Assembly: GCA_020719895.1 (NCBI GenBank) | Contig: DYPM01000004.1 | Location: 1 to 13,481, forward strand | Reading direction: 5' to 3' | DNA from: Sulfurovum sp. | GTDB lineage: Bacteria; Campylobacterota; Campylobacteria; Campylobacterales; Sulfurovaceae | DNA length: 13,481 nt | Shown here: piece after piece, positions 1 through 7,008 of the stretch | Layout of the letters: each line of letters starts with the position of its first letter | Numbering within the stretch: the first letter of the stretch is position 1 | Translations under genes and position numbers: made by a program | The notes under the pieces: model-generated | Told to the model about the DNA's origin: nothing | The model's input: the letters and a program-made list of their open reading frames with translations, nothing else | Database searches by the model: none

Positions 1-680
1 TCATCATACTCTTTGAGAGTGATGTAATCGTAGAGTTCGAGTTCTTTGGTATCCCATAGTGTTTGAGTGGCTATATCAAAGGCTTCTTTAAAATCTTCGA
101 GATTATCGTATTGCGATGGAATGACGCTTAGATCCGAAGCGTTTTGAATAAAATATACCCACTTATCCAAAGTAGTATCAAGCACATCAATATCTTTTGT
201 AAACTTAGGCAACTCAATAAAGCTAAATTCAAAATCTTCTAAATCTTGGGTTTGTGTCTCTTGGTTGATAATCAAATGCCTTGAGATATAGTTTTGGTTT
301 TCAAAGAGAGTGAAGTTGAGTATCCCAATAAAATAGACTTTTTTTAATGTGGAGTAATCTCCCTTTTTTGGGAGCTGTTCTACATAGGCTTTGGAGGTAT
401 AGTAGAGGCTTCTTTTGGCAAAGTTGCCCAAATCTTTTTTTTGCATCTCGATAATAAAAGAGTCGCCATTTTGGTTTTTGGCCTTGATGTCCAATATCGT
501 CTCTTTGAGATCTTCGATTTTTGGGACTTGATAGGGATTAGCCAAAGAGACATCAACGATAGTAAACCCCTCTTTAAAATCAAGTACTGCATTTAAAAAA
601 GAGATTAGGATATTTTTGTGATTGATATCACCAAAGATTTTTTTAAAAGCCAAATCGTTTTTTGGGTCTGCAAATTTCAT
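1..680 (-). CDS. Rpn-family PD-(D/E)XK nuclease / putative transposase, 3'-truncated by window edge
   Basis: The frame is open from an ATG at 680 down to the left edge, giving 226 codons with no stop, so the C-terminus lies outside the window. The N-terminus (MKFADPKNDLAFKKIFGD) is typical of the Rpn/PDDEXK_2 family, whose members are usually about 250-320 residues. The nuclease core is visible as D64 (ILDIKAKN), then E78-M-Q80 (IIEMQKKD), which matches the D...ExQ variant used by this family. It is followed by the conserved R90-S-L-Y-Y segment and the strand KVYFIGILNFTLF (114-126). A modest Shine-Dalgarno (AAAGG, near 687-692) precedes the ATG. Characterised Rpn proteins are DNA endonucleases that promote RecA-independent recombination; the activity here is inferred. 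The gene starts 52 nt after the flippase stop on the same strand, so it may be read through from that gene, but nothing links them functionally. Such genes are often multicopy and horizontally spread. Confidence 0.9.
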   Translation of the reverse strand, partial: MKFADPKNDLAFKKIFGDINHKNILISFLNAVLDFKEGFTIVDVSLANPYQVPKIEDLKETILDIKAKNQNGDSFIIEMQKKDLGNFAKRSLYYTSKAYVEQLPKKGDYSTLKKVYFIGILNFTLFENQNYISRHLIINQETQTQDLEDFEFSFIELPKFTKDIDVLDTTLDKWVYFIQNASDLSVIPSQYDNLEDFKEAFDIATQTLWDTKELELYDYITLKEYD

Positions 681-732
681 TGGATTGCCTTTTTAAAAAT
701 AGTTTTTTATCTGTCTAAGATTAGTTCAAAAA

Positions 733-2244
733 TCAAAATAACGTACTGAGTTTTGTTTTTATTTTTGCTCTTGTAGGTTTGTCAAGTGCAATTTTATAAG
801 AGGCGAGTATCGTAAAAAGTGTCGAACAAAATAAAACCGCGACAATACTCCAGCCATTATTTTCCATAGATACCGAAAGAGCATAACTTGGCAAAAGTGA
901 AATTACCACAATTGCCACTACAGGTAAAAGTGTTTCTATAAAAAAAGCTTTTACTGATAGACCAATATATCTGTTCAAAAAATACAACTCAATTGCCAAA
1001 TGAAAAAACCATACAACTAATGTCACAACAAATGGAGAGTATGGTGGAAAGTGATTTTCAAGTAATCCATAAGAGATTGGAAGTACTAAAATCAATAATA
1101 CTCCAGCAGTAAGTTGCACTCCTTTGAGTTTTCCAGTCGCATAAATCGCCATTACTAAAGGACGCAAAAGAGAGTACATTAGTGCATAGATAATCATCAA
1201 TGTTGTAAACTCAATCGTGTAGTGTGGTGGATGAACAAGCCAAATAGAAATAATGGTTTTGAGTTCTAAAAGTATCGGACACGCTACAAGCCACAAAAGT
1301 AAAAAAGCATATTTGGCACTTTGAAAAATCAACTCATTAAGTTCGTGAATCTGATTTGCAGCGTAGAGTTTGATGATTTGTGGAGTAACAGCGGTTTGAA
1401 AACTATTCACCAACTGTTGCAAACCTCCATAGACTTGTGAAGAGACAGCGTAAGCAGCATTTATAAGTGGTCCAAAGTAGAGATTGAGAAGAATATTTAC
1501 ACCTTGCATCGCCACCATTGATCCCAAAGTCCCAAAAAGTGTCCATCCTGAAAATCCAATGATCTGTTTTACGATATTTTTATCATACACCGCTTTGAGT
1601 CGAGATTGTGGATAGTGAGAGATCGCGTAGTATCGATAGTAGAGCATAATAAACATTGACACCAATAACATCAAAACAGCATAGACAATCAATTTGTCAT
1701 AAGAGATCCACTCTAATGCAAAAATTGCAACGAGTTTGAGTATCGCCTCAATAATACTAATCAAGGCAAACACTTGCATTCTTTCATGTGAGATAATCAA
1801 CGCATGATATGGCACTTGTAACACTGCAACTACGACAGAAAAAAGCGAAAGTTGATAAACCCAAAACGCAGCATCCATTCTTTCTATTGGAATCGAAAGC
1901 TGATGATACAAAAACCAAAGCCCGATGGTTTCTCCAAACACTAAAATAACCACAGAGAGTCCAATTTGTATAATCAGTGATGTAGAGAATGTTTTTTGGA
2001 GTTTGTCGTGATCATTTCTGCCAATTTCAAAAGATAAAAAACGTTGTGTACTTGATGTAAGCATATTGTTCATTATCGTAAGAAACATCACTAATGAACT
2101 TACAAGAGTGAAGATTCCATAATCGGTCTCTCCCAAAATCTGTAATACCACTCGAATGGTATAAAAACTCACAGCCATAATAAGCACCATGCGAATATAC
2201 AAAAACCCTGTATTTTTAGCTATTTTTTTATAATCAATTTTCAT
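733..2244 (-). CDS. Wzx-type polysaccharide/O-antigen flippase (COG2244-like)
   Basis: This is a 503-residue, strongly hydrophobic inner-membrane protein with about 12-13 predicted membrane segments (roughly 14-36, 43-62, 88-110, 128-150, 158-178, 185-203, 230-255, 313-334, 345-366, 377-393, 404-423, 436-455 and 465-484). The N-terminal pattern FLYIRMVLIMAVSFYTIRV, then LGETDYGIFTLVSSLV (37-52) and STQRFLSFEIG (65-75), is the signature of the polysaccharide-transporter branch of the MOP superfamily, which moves undecaprenyl-linked glycans across the inner membrane. The family is clear; the substrate is unknown because no glycosyltransferases are nearby. An in-frame TAA lies directly before the ATG at 2244, so translation cannot start further upstream in this frame. 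That ATG has no good ribosome binding site of its own; the strong one lies 30 nt upstream at a short leader ORF. The gene is divergent from the glucan operon. Confidence 0.88.
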   Translation of the reverse strand: MKIDYKKIAKNTGFLYIRMVLIMAVSFYTIRVVLQILGETDYGIFTLVSSLVMFLTIMNNMLTSSTQRFLSFEIGRNDHDKLQKTFSTSLIIQIGLSVVILVFGETIGLWFLYHQLSIPIERMDAAFWVYQLSLFSVVVAVLQVPYHALIISHERMQVFALISIIEAILKLVAIFALEWISYDKLIVYAVLMLLVSMFIMLYYRYYAISHYPQSRLKAVYDKNIVKQIIGFSGWTLFGTLGSMVAMQGVNILLNLYFGPLINAAYAVSSQVYGGLQQLVNSFQTAVTPQIIKLYAANQIHELNELIFQSAKYAFLLLWLVACPILLELKTIISIWLVHPPHYTIEFTTLMIIYALMYSLLRPLVMAIYATGKLKGVQLTAGVLLILVLPISYGLLENHFPPYSPFVVTLVVWFFHLAIELYFLNRYIGLSVKAFFIETLLPVVAIVVISLLPSYALSVSMENNGWSIVAVLFCSTLFTILASYKIALDKPTRAKIKTKLSTLF

Positions 2245-2249
2245 TTAGG

Positions 2250-2270
2250 CTATGAATGGTCACGATTCAT
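2250..2270 (-). CDS. Possible six-codon leader ORF (MNRDHS) upstream of the flippase
   Basis: On the minus strand an ATG at 2270 opens a six-codon frame ending in TAG at 2252-2250, four bases (CCTA) before the flippase ATG at 2244-2242. It has the best ribosome binding site in this part of the window (AAGGAGA at 2279-2273, spacer TA), whereas the flippase ATG has none. The arrangement fits a leader whose termination delivers ribosomes to the flippase start, i.e. translational coupling. The leader is not in the flippase frame (offset 26 nt). It might be fortuitous, or the strong SD might act as a long-range standby site for ATG 2244. Confidence 0.35.
   Translation of the reverse strand: MNRDHS
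2252..2270. repeat. 19-bp near-perfect palindrome (candidate operator or 5'-UTR hairpin)
   Basis: The sequence ATGAATGGTCACGATTCAT is symmetric about C2261. Eight of nine arm positions pair (2252/2270 to 2257/2265, 2259/2263 and 2260/2262); only 2258/2264 (G/G) breaks the dyad. It lies about 23 bp downstream of the leftward -10 candidate, where a repressor dimer would block transcription or elongation. In the flippase mRNA the six outer pairs could instead form a small hairpin with a seven-base loop that sequesters the leader AUG. The symmetry is seen directly; the regulatory role is inferred. Confidence 0.5.
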
Positions 2271-2292
2271 TATCTCCTTGTTTTAGGTCGAA

Positions 2293-2298
2293 ATCATA
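2293..2298 (-). promoter_or_regulatory. Candidate -10 box for the flippase
   Basis: On the minus strand this reads TATGAT, five of six matches to TATAAT. Transcription would start near 2286, leaving about 15 nt to the leader ATG and about 40 nt to the flippase ATG. No good -35 hexamer sits at 16-18 bp, which is common in Campylobacterota but weakens the call. Confidence 0.3.
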
Positions 2299-2379
2299 TA
2301 GATTGCTCTATTAAACACAGCTTGAAGTAGAGTTTTGATTAATCCACGTGAGCAAAATCCAACCCTTTGGAGATATACG

Positions 2380-2385
2380 TATGAT
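2380..2385 (+). promoter_or_regulatory. Candidate -10 box for the glucan operon (first option)
   Basis: TATGAT, a five-of-six match to TATAAT, would give a 5' leader of roughly 60-65 nt ahead of the ATG at 2456. No convincing -35 element is found at the usual distance. It has the same hexamer as the leftward candidate at 2293-2298. Confidence 0.28.
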
Positions 2386-2394
2386 AGCGTTCAA

Positions 2395-2422
2395 CTTTTT
2401 TGATAAAAAAATTAGTTACTAT
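2395..2422 (+). promoter_or_regulatory. Candidate -10 box with upstream T/A tracts for the glucan operon (second option)
   Basis: TACTAT at 2417-2422 follows a run of T (2395-2401) and a run of A (2405-2411), resembling the AT-tract-rich, -35-poor promoters of Campylobacterota. It would give a short leader of about 27 nt before ATG 2456. It matches the -10 consensus at only four of six bases and competes with the TATGAT box at 2380. Confidence 0.25.
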
Positions 2423-2455
2423 TAGAAATCGTACAAATCTCAAGGAGTTCACCTT

Positions 2456-4966
2456 ATGAAAGCTGTCGTTATGGCGGGAGGCTTTGGCACCCGTATCCAA
2501 CCATTAACTCACTCTACACCTAAACCGATGTTGCCAATTATCAATAAACCAATGATGGAACACACAATGTGTGCATTACGTGATCTTGGCATCTCCGAAT
2601 TTATCGTATTGCTCTATTTCAAACCCGATATCATCAAAAATCACTTCAAAGATGGCTCACAGTTAGGTATCTCTATCACTTATGTGCTTCCCGATGATGA
2701 TTATGGTACGGCTGGTGCTGTACGTTTGGCTAAAGAGTATATCGGTGATGAGAATTTTATTATTATCAGCGGAGATCTTGTCACTGATTTTAATTTTCAA
2801 GAAATTTTTGATTTTCATAAAGCAAAGAATTCAAAACTCTCTATTGGTTTGACATCGGTCGAAAATCCTCTTCAGTTTGGTGTTGTCATCGCCAACGATG
2901 AGGGAAAAATCGAACGCTTTTTAGAAAAGCCAAGTTGGGGAGAAGTGTTTAGCGATACGATTAATACGGGAATTTATATTATCGAGCCAGAAATTCTTGA
3001 TTATATTCCAGAGTGTGTAAATTATGACTTTGGTAAAGATCTTTTTCCTCTTTTGATGAAAGAAGGAATCGAACTGATGGGCTATAACCTCGAAGGGTAC
3101 TGGCGTGATGTCGGCAATCCTCAAAGCTATCGTGAAGTCTATGATGATATTCTCAAAGGACGTGTAGGTTTGAAGTTTGAAGGTATCCAAACAAAATTTC
3201 CAGATGGTGTTGTTTATAGTACAGAGCCATTAAAGCTTGAAGCAAATGTTGAGATTATCGGCAAAGTGATTATGGGTAAAAATGTTTCTATTGGTAACGG
3301 GACAGTACTCAACAACGTAGTGATGGGCGATAATGTCTCCATTGGCACCGACTGTAAAATTCGTAATACTGTTTTTTGGGAAAATGTCACTGTAGAAAAA
3401 AATGTCAAACTTGATAGTGGTGTCATTTGTAAAGAAAATATCATCGAAAAAAATGTCGAAGCCAAAGCAGGTTTGATTCTTGCTGAAGGATGTGAAGTAG
3501 GGCAACTTGCACGTTTTGAGAGCGATGTGATTGTTTGGCCAGACAAAAAGATTGATGAAGCAGCGATTGTGAGTCATAATGTTATTTGGGGCAACAAATA
3601 CAAAAACTCCATCTTTGAAAATGGTAGTGTTGTGGGTCAAAGCAATGTCGAACTCTCTTGTGAAATGGCGACAAAACTCGGCGAAGCATTTGGTACGCAA
3701 CTCCCAAAAGGGTGCAAAGTCTATATGTCACGTGACCACGCCAAAAACTCACGTATGCTTAAACGTGCTTTTTTGGGTGGCTTGCTTTCGGCAGGTGTGA
3801 ATGTGATAGATCTTAAAGCGACACCGTCGACAGTTTCACGTTACAATCTTGCAAACAATGAAGCGATTTCTGCGGGTGTACATTTTAGACAATATCTTTA
3901 TGATAGAACGCGTACAGAGATAATGTTTTTTAATGAGCATGCACTTCGCCTCAATAGTTCAGTGACCAAAAATATTGAGCGTGCATTTTTCACCGAAAAT
4001 TTTCGTCGTGTTGAATTTAGTGATATTGGTGCTATTTCAAATATTAATATTCTTGGTGAGTGTTATAACTATGTCGATAATGTGATACGTACGATTGATG
4101 CGACTACACTCAAAAGCAGACCATTTCGTATGGTAGTTGATTTGATGCATGGAAGTATCGGCTCAACCTATACAGAGATATTGCGCAGGTTGCGTATTGA
4201 TGTTATTGCACTCAATAGCAATTCTCATGAAGAGCATCAAGAGAACGAAGCTGTTATGAAAGAGCGTTCAGTGAGAGATGTCTCTGGGATTGTCACGAGT
4301 TTGGGACTTGATTTGGGTTTTGTGATCTATCCAAATGCACACAAACTCATTATCGTATGTGATAAAGGCAAACTTTTAGAAAAAGAAAAAGCACTACTCT
4401 CTGTACTTTTCCTCTACAATTTGGACTCCAATGAAGAGAAGAAACGCAAAGTATTCCTCCCTGCGTGGGCTCCAGATATCATGGATGATCAATTTAAAAA
4501 TCTTATTATCGAACGTGGCAAATATGCCAACTTCAATGCCAATCAGATGAAAACCTATGATTTGATAGCAACAGTCGATGGAAACCTCGCCTTTACAGAG
4601 TTTGCAATGCATCGTGATGCGATGTATGCGAGTCTTAAGATTATGGAGTTGACGATAAAACATCACGTCACAATGTCTGAGGTTGTTTCTAATGTCGAAA
4701 ATTTCTACTATCACTCTACGCAGATAGCGTGTTCTCAAGCACTCAAAGGCAAGATGATGCGTAAATTTTTGGAAGATGCCAAAGATAAAAAATCTTCCAA
4801 TATCGATGGAGTAAAGATTTGGAGAAATGAAAAAGATTGGGTACTGATGATTCCTGACCATTATAGTGATTATCTTCATGTTTATGTGCAAGCAAGCAAT
4901 GAAGAAGAAGGACAAAAGCTCTGTGGTGAATACGAAGAGAAGATAAAACAATGGTCAAAAGCGTAA
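2456..4966 (+). CDS. Sugar-phosphate nucleotidyltransferase fused to a degenerate phosphomannomutase-like domain
   Basis: This 836-residue protein has three parts. Residues 1-235 are a nucleotidyltransferase: the signature GGFGTRIQPLTHSTPKPMLP (8-27) binds the NTP, SGDLVTD (105-111) carries the metal-binding Asp, and EKPSWGE (157-163) and GYWRDVGNPQSY (214-225) line the sugar site. Residues about 255-380 are imperfect hexapeptide repeats (e.g. VIMGKNVSIGNGTVLNN), a left-handed beta-helix. Residues about 385-836 align in pattern with alpha-D-phosphohexomutases. However, the catalytic-serine loop (usually TASHNP) reads GVHFRQYLYD (474-483), and the metal loop (usually DGDxDR) reads LDLGFVIYPN (618-627). 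This part is therefore probably not a mutase. Proteins of this layout are usually annotated mannose-1-phosphate guanylyltransferase, including cyanobacterial ones of similar length. Leading a glycogen operon, it could instead make ADP- or UDP-glucose for GlgA. The start is set by AAGGAG 8 nt upstream and by the GG motif at residue 8. Family confident; sugar and nucleotide unknown. Confidence 0.9.
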   Translation: MKAVVMAGGFGTRIQPLTHSTPKPMLPIINKPMMEHTMCALRDLGISEFIVLLYFKPDIIKNHFKDGSQLGISITYVLPDDDYGTAGAVRLAKEYIGDENFIIISGDLVTDFNFQEIFDFHKAKNSKLSIGLTSVENPLQFGVVIANDEGKIERFLEKPSWGEVFSDTINTGIYIIEPEILDYIPECVNYDFGKDLFPLLMKEGIELMGYNLEGYWRDVGNPQSYREVYDDILKGRVGLKFEGIQTKFPDGVVYSTEPLKLEANVEIIGKVIMGKNVSIGNGTVLNNVVMGDNVSIGTDCKIRNTVFWENVTVEKNVKLDSGVICKENIIEKNVEAKAGLILAEGCEVGQLARFESDVIVWPDKKIDEAAIVSHNVIWGNKYKNSIFENGSVVGQSNVELSCEMATKLGEAFGTQLPKGCKVYMSRDHAKNSRMLKRAFLGGLLSAGVNVIDLKATPSTVSRYNLANNEAISAGVHFRQYLYDRTRTEIMFFNEHALRLNSSVTKNIERAFFTENFRRVEFSDIGAISNINILGECYNYVDNVIRTIDATTLKSRPFRMVVDLMHGSIGSTYTEILRRLRIDVIALNSNSHEEHQENEAVMKERSVRDVSGIVTSLGLDLGFVIYPNAHKLIIVCDKGKLLEKEKALLSVLFLYNLDSNEEKKRKVFLPAWAPDIMDDQFKNLIIERGKYANFNANQMKTYDLIATVDGNLAFTEFAMHRDAMYASLKIMELTIKHHVTMSEVVSNVENFYYHSTQIACSQALKGKMMRKFLEDAKDKKSSNIDGVKIWRNEKDWVLMIPDHYSDYLHVYVQASNEEEGQKLCGEYEEKIKQWSKA

Positions 4967-4970
4967 TACT

Positions 4971-6995
4971 ATGTTGAAACTTGCTTTTTTTTGGCATATG
5001 CACCAGCCTGATTATCGTAACAAAGATGGAATTATGCAAATGCCATGGGTTTTTCTCCATGCTATCAAGGACTACTATGATATGCCGTGGATACTCTCTA
5101 TGTTTAAGACCCAAAAGGCGACTTTTAATCTTACGCCTGTGCTAATGGAGCAACTTGAACTCTATGGTAATCCTACTGCGTATGATCTCTTTTTGCAACT
5201 TTGGATAATGCATCCTTCTGCTCTTGGAAGTAGCGAGCGTGATTGGATTGTAAAGATTTGTAAAGCAGGTAATTATGACACTATGATTCGTCCACTGGAG
5301 CGATTTGCAGAACTTTATAGCAAAGAGAATTACAGCGAAGAGGAGTTTATTGATCTTGAGATGCAGTTTATGCTCTCGTGGTGTGGTACTTTTTTGCGTC
5401 AAAATAACACCACAGTAGCACAGATGCTCACAAAAAAGCGAGATTATACACAAGAAGACAAAGCAGTGCTACTTCAAGCACTTGGTAAGTTTGTCGGGAC
5501 TATTTTGCCTTATTATCGTACGATGATGGAATCTTGCAAAATATCTCTTTCGACAACACCTCTTACTCATCCTATTTTGCCACTACTGATTGATATGCAA
5601 AATGCAAAAATCGCCAATCCTCACGCTCCTATTCCAAATAGTCCAATTTCTCTTTTGGAAGATGCACAACTTCAAGTGAGTGAAGCAATTGCACTTTATA
5701 AAAAACATTTTGGTAAACCTCCCACAGGTTTATGGCCAGCCGAAGGAGCAGTGTGCGAACAGAGTATGGCGATATTTAAAGCACACGGAATCGAGTGGAT
5801 ATCTACCGATGAAGCGATTCTTTTTAAGTCAATAGGCGACCAAAATCGTACACACCTTTTTCGTCCTCACCAATTTGATGGCATAACGATGACGTTTCGA
5901 GATCAAGGATTGAGCAATCTGATCGGATTTGATTATCGTTTTAGTAATGCAGAAGATGCGACAAATCATTTTATAGATCGTCTTAAAGCTATCAAATCAC
6001 ATCATGAAGATGCTACTGTAAGTGTGATACTTGATGGTGAAAATGCGTGGGAGTATTATGCAGAGAATGGTTATCCATTTTTTCAAAAACTCTATCAAAA
6101 ACTTGAAAAAAGCAGTTCGTGGTGCAAAACAGTCACAATGGATGAGGTGAGTCAGGGCAAAACCTATCCACTTGATCACTTATCACCAGGGAGTTGGATT
6201 CGTGGAGATTTCACGACATGGTCAGGAGACAGCGAAAAAAATCGTGCATGGGAGTTTCTTTTTGATGCAAGACGCATTTTTGAGAGCCGTATCGACAAAA
6301 TCTCTCCCGAAGATCGCCAACAGATTCAGCGTCATTTTCTTGAGCTGGAGTGTTCGGATTGGTATTGGTGGTATGGTGATGATCACAGCACCTCATTTGC
6401 TTTGGAGTTTGATACTCTCTTTCGTAGACACCTCATTGATCTCTATCGTTTGATGCAGACAAATCCGCCTGCTGATGTGTTTGAGCCTATTGGTAAACAT
6501 ATCAGTACTGCGTCATTTATGGTAAAACCTCAATCTCCTATTCATCCAAAAATAGATGGTGACAATCGACTTTTTTTTGAGTGGATTGGTGCGGGAAGCA
6601 TTGATGAGACACGTCTCTACTCAACTATGGAGCGTGAGAGAGGACCCATAGAAAAGATTCTTTATGGTTATGATGAAGAGGGCAATCTTTATCTTTCACT
6701 TTTGGGAAATCTTGAGATGTTTTCTGCCTCAAAGTGTCATCTCAATATTATTTTTGAAGAGTCAAAGCGACGTTATACGTTTGGACTCAATAGTTGTATG
6801 ATTGATACCCCTTTTAGAGTTCGTATCAAGAAGCAAATTGAAATCAAATTTCCACCTCTTCTGTTTGCTGGAGTGCATCCTTTGCATCTTCGTTTGGAGA
6901 TTGAGTGTGGCGATAAGATAGTGCAGACTCTTCCCGGATACGGTGCTTTGGAGATCGAAACATCAATGGCATATCAAAAAAATTGGTTTGTCTAA
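4971..6995 (+). CDS. GH57 glycoside hydrolase, amylopullulanase/alpha-amylase-like
   Basis: This 674-residue enzyme opens directly with GH57 region 1, H9-M-H-Q-P13, then the family pattern MPWVFLHAIKDYYDMPWIL (24-42). Later motifs are GLWPAEGAV (253-261; E258 is the likely nucleophile), WISTDE (276-281), VILDGENAWEYY (352-363; D355 the likely acid/base) and WYWWYGDDH (464-472). The C-terminal ~160 residues form a beta-rich accessory domain. This motif set marks the amylopullulanase-like GH57 group acting on alpha-1,4/1,6-glucans, not the glucanotransferase group of the next gene. There is no signal peptide, so it is probably cytoplasmic and works on intracellular glycogen. ATG 4971 lies 4 nt after the upstream stop and has no Shine-Dalgarno. 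Region 1 at residue 9 leaves no room for a later start, so translational coupling to the upstream gene is likely. Exact specificity (hydrolysis, debranching or transfer) cannot be read from the sequence. Confidence 0.9.
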   Translation: MLKLAFFWHMHQPDYRNKDGIMQMPWVFLHAIKDYYDMPWILSMFKTQKATFNLTPVLMEQLELYGNPTAYDLFLQLWIMHPSALGSSERDWIVKICKAGNYDTMIRPLERFAELYSKENYSEEEFIDLEMQFMLSWCGTFLRQNNTTVAQMLTKKRDYTQEDKAVLLQALGKFVGTILPYYRTMMESCKISLSTTPLTHPILPLLIDMQNAKIANPHAPIPNSPISLLEDAQLQVSEAIALYKKHFGKPPTGLWPAEGAVCEQSMAIFKAHGIEWISTDEAILFKSIGDQNRTHLFRPHQFDGITMTFRDQGLSNLIGFDYRFSNAEDATNHFIDRLKAIKSHHEDATVSVILDGENAWEYYAENGYPFFQKLYQKLEKSSSWCKTVTMDEVSQGKTYPLDHLSPGSWIRGDFTTWSGDSEKNRAWEFLFDARRIFESRIDKISPEDRQQIQRHFLELECSDWYWWYGDDHSTSFALEFDTLFRRHLIDLYRLMQTNPPADVFEPIGKHISTASFMVKPQSPIHPKIDGDNRLFFEWIGAGSIDETRLYSTMERERGPIEKILYGYDEEGNLYLSLLGNLEMFSASKCHLNIIFEESKRRYTFGLNSCMIDTPFRVRIKKQIEIKFPPLLFAGVHPLHLRLEIECGDKIVQTLPGYGALEIETSMAYQKNWFV

Positions 6996-6996
6996 A

Positions 6997-7002
6997 AAGG
7001 AG
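6997..7002 (+). promoter_or_regulatory. Ribosome binding site that fixes the start of the second GH57 gene
   Basis: AAAGGAG-like sequence (AAGGAG core at 6997-7002) lies 6 nt before ATG 7009. The same frame is open back to an ATG at 6943, inside the preceding gene. That longer start would add 22 residues unrelated to the family and has no comparable site, so 7009 is preferred. Confidence 0.85.
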
Positions 7003-7008
7003 TTATAT

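Larger units (their letters stand above)
2245..2455. promoter_or_regulatory. Divergent intergenic region between flippase and glucan operon
   Basis: This 211-bp non-coding stretch separates two outward-facing transcription units, so it should carry both promoters. It holds a leftward -10-like box (2293-2298), a 19-bp dyad (2252-2270) overlapping a six-codon leader ORF, and two rightward -10-like candidates (2380-2385 and 2417-2422). A good Shine-Dalgarno for the nucleotidyltransferase gene, AAGGAG at 2442-2447, lies 8 nt before its ATG. I see no tRNA, terminator stem with U-tract, or recognisable riboswitch. Confidence 0.7.

Noticed and set aside
380..592. 70-residue minus-strand frame inside the Rpn-type gene
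   Set aside because: It lies in another frame of the nuclease coding sequence, whose own frame matches family motifs throughout; the shorter frame gives a composition-biased protein with no motif.
681..732. Terminator or separate promoter in the 52-bp gap between the flippase stop and the nuclease start
   Set aside because: The gap is AT-rich, but I find no stem followed by a U-tract on either strand and no well-spaced -35/-10 pair.
3230..3700. Overlapping minus-strand frames of 110 and 156 codons opposite the beta-helix part of the nucleotidyltransferase gene
   Set aside because: They mirror a strongly supported gene; their Phe/Thr/Asn-rich repetitive products are the reverse image of the hexapeptide repeats, and no ribosome binding site is seen.
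4394..4951. 185-codon minus-strand frame
   Set aside because: Antisense shadow of the degenerate mutase domain; no recognisable domain in the product.
3608..4963. Active phosphomannomutase / phosphoglucomutase call for the C-terminal half of the first operon gene
   Set aside because: The serine loop and the DGDxDR metal loop are both replaced, so mutase activity is not supported.
6943..7008. Upstream ATG at 6943 as the start of the second GH57 gene
   Set aside because: It adds 22 unrelated residues overlapping the previous gene, while ATG 7009 has a strong ribosome binding site and the family N-terminus follows at once.
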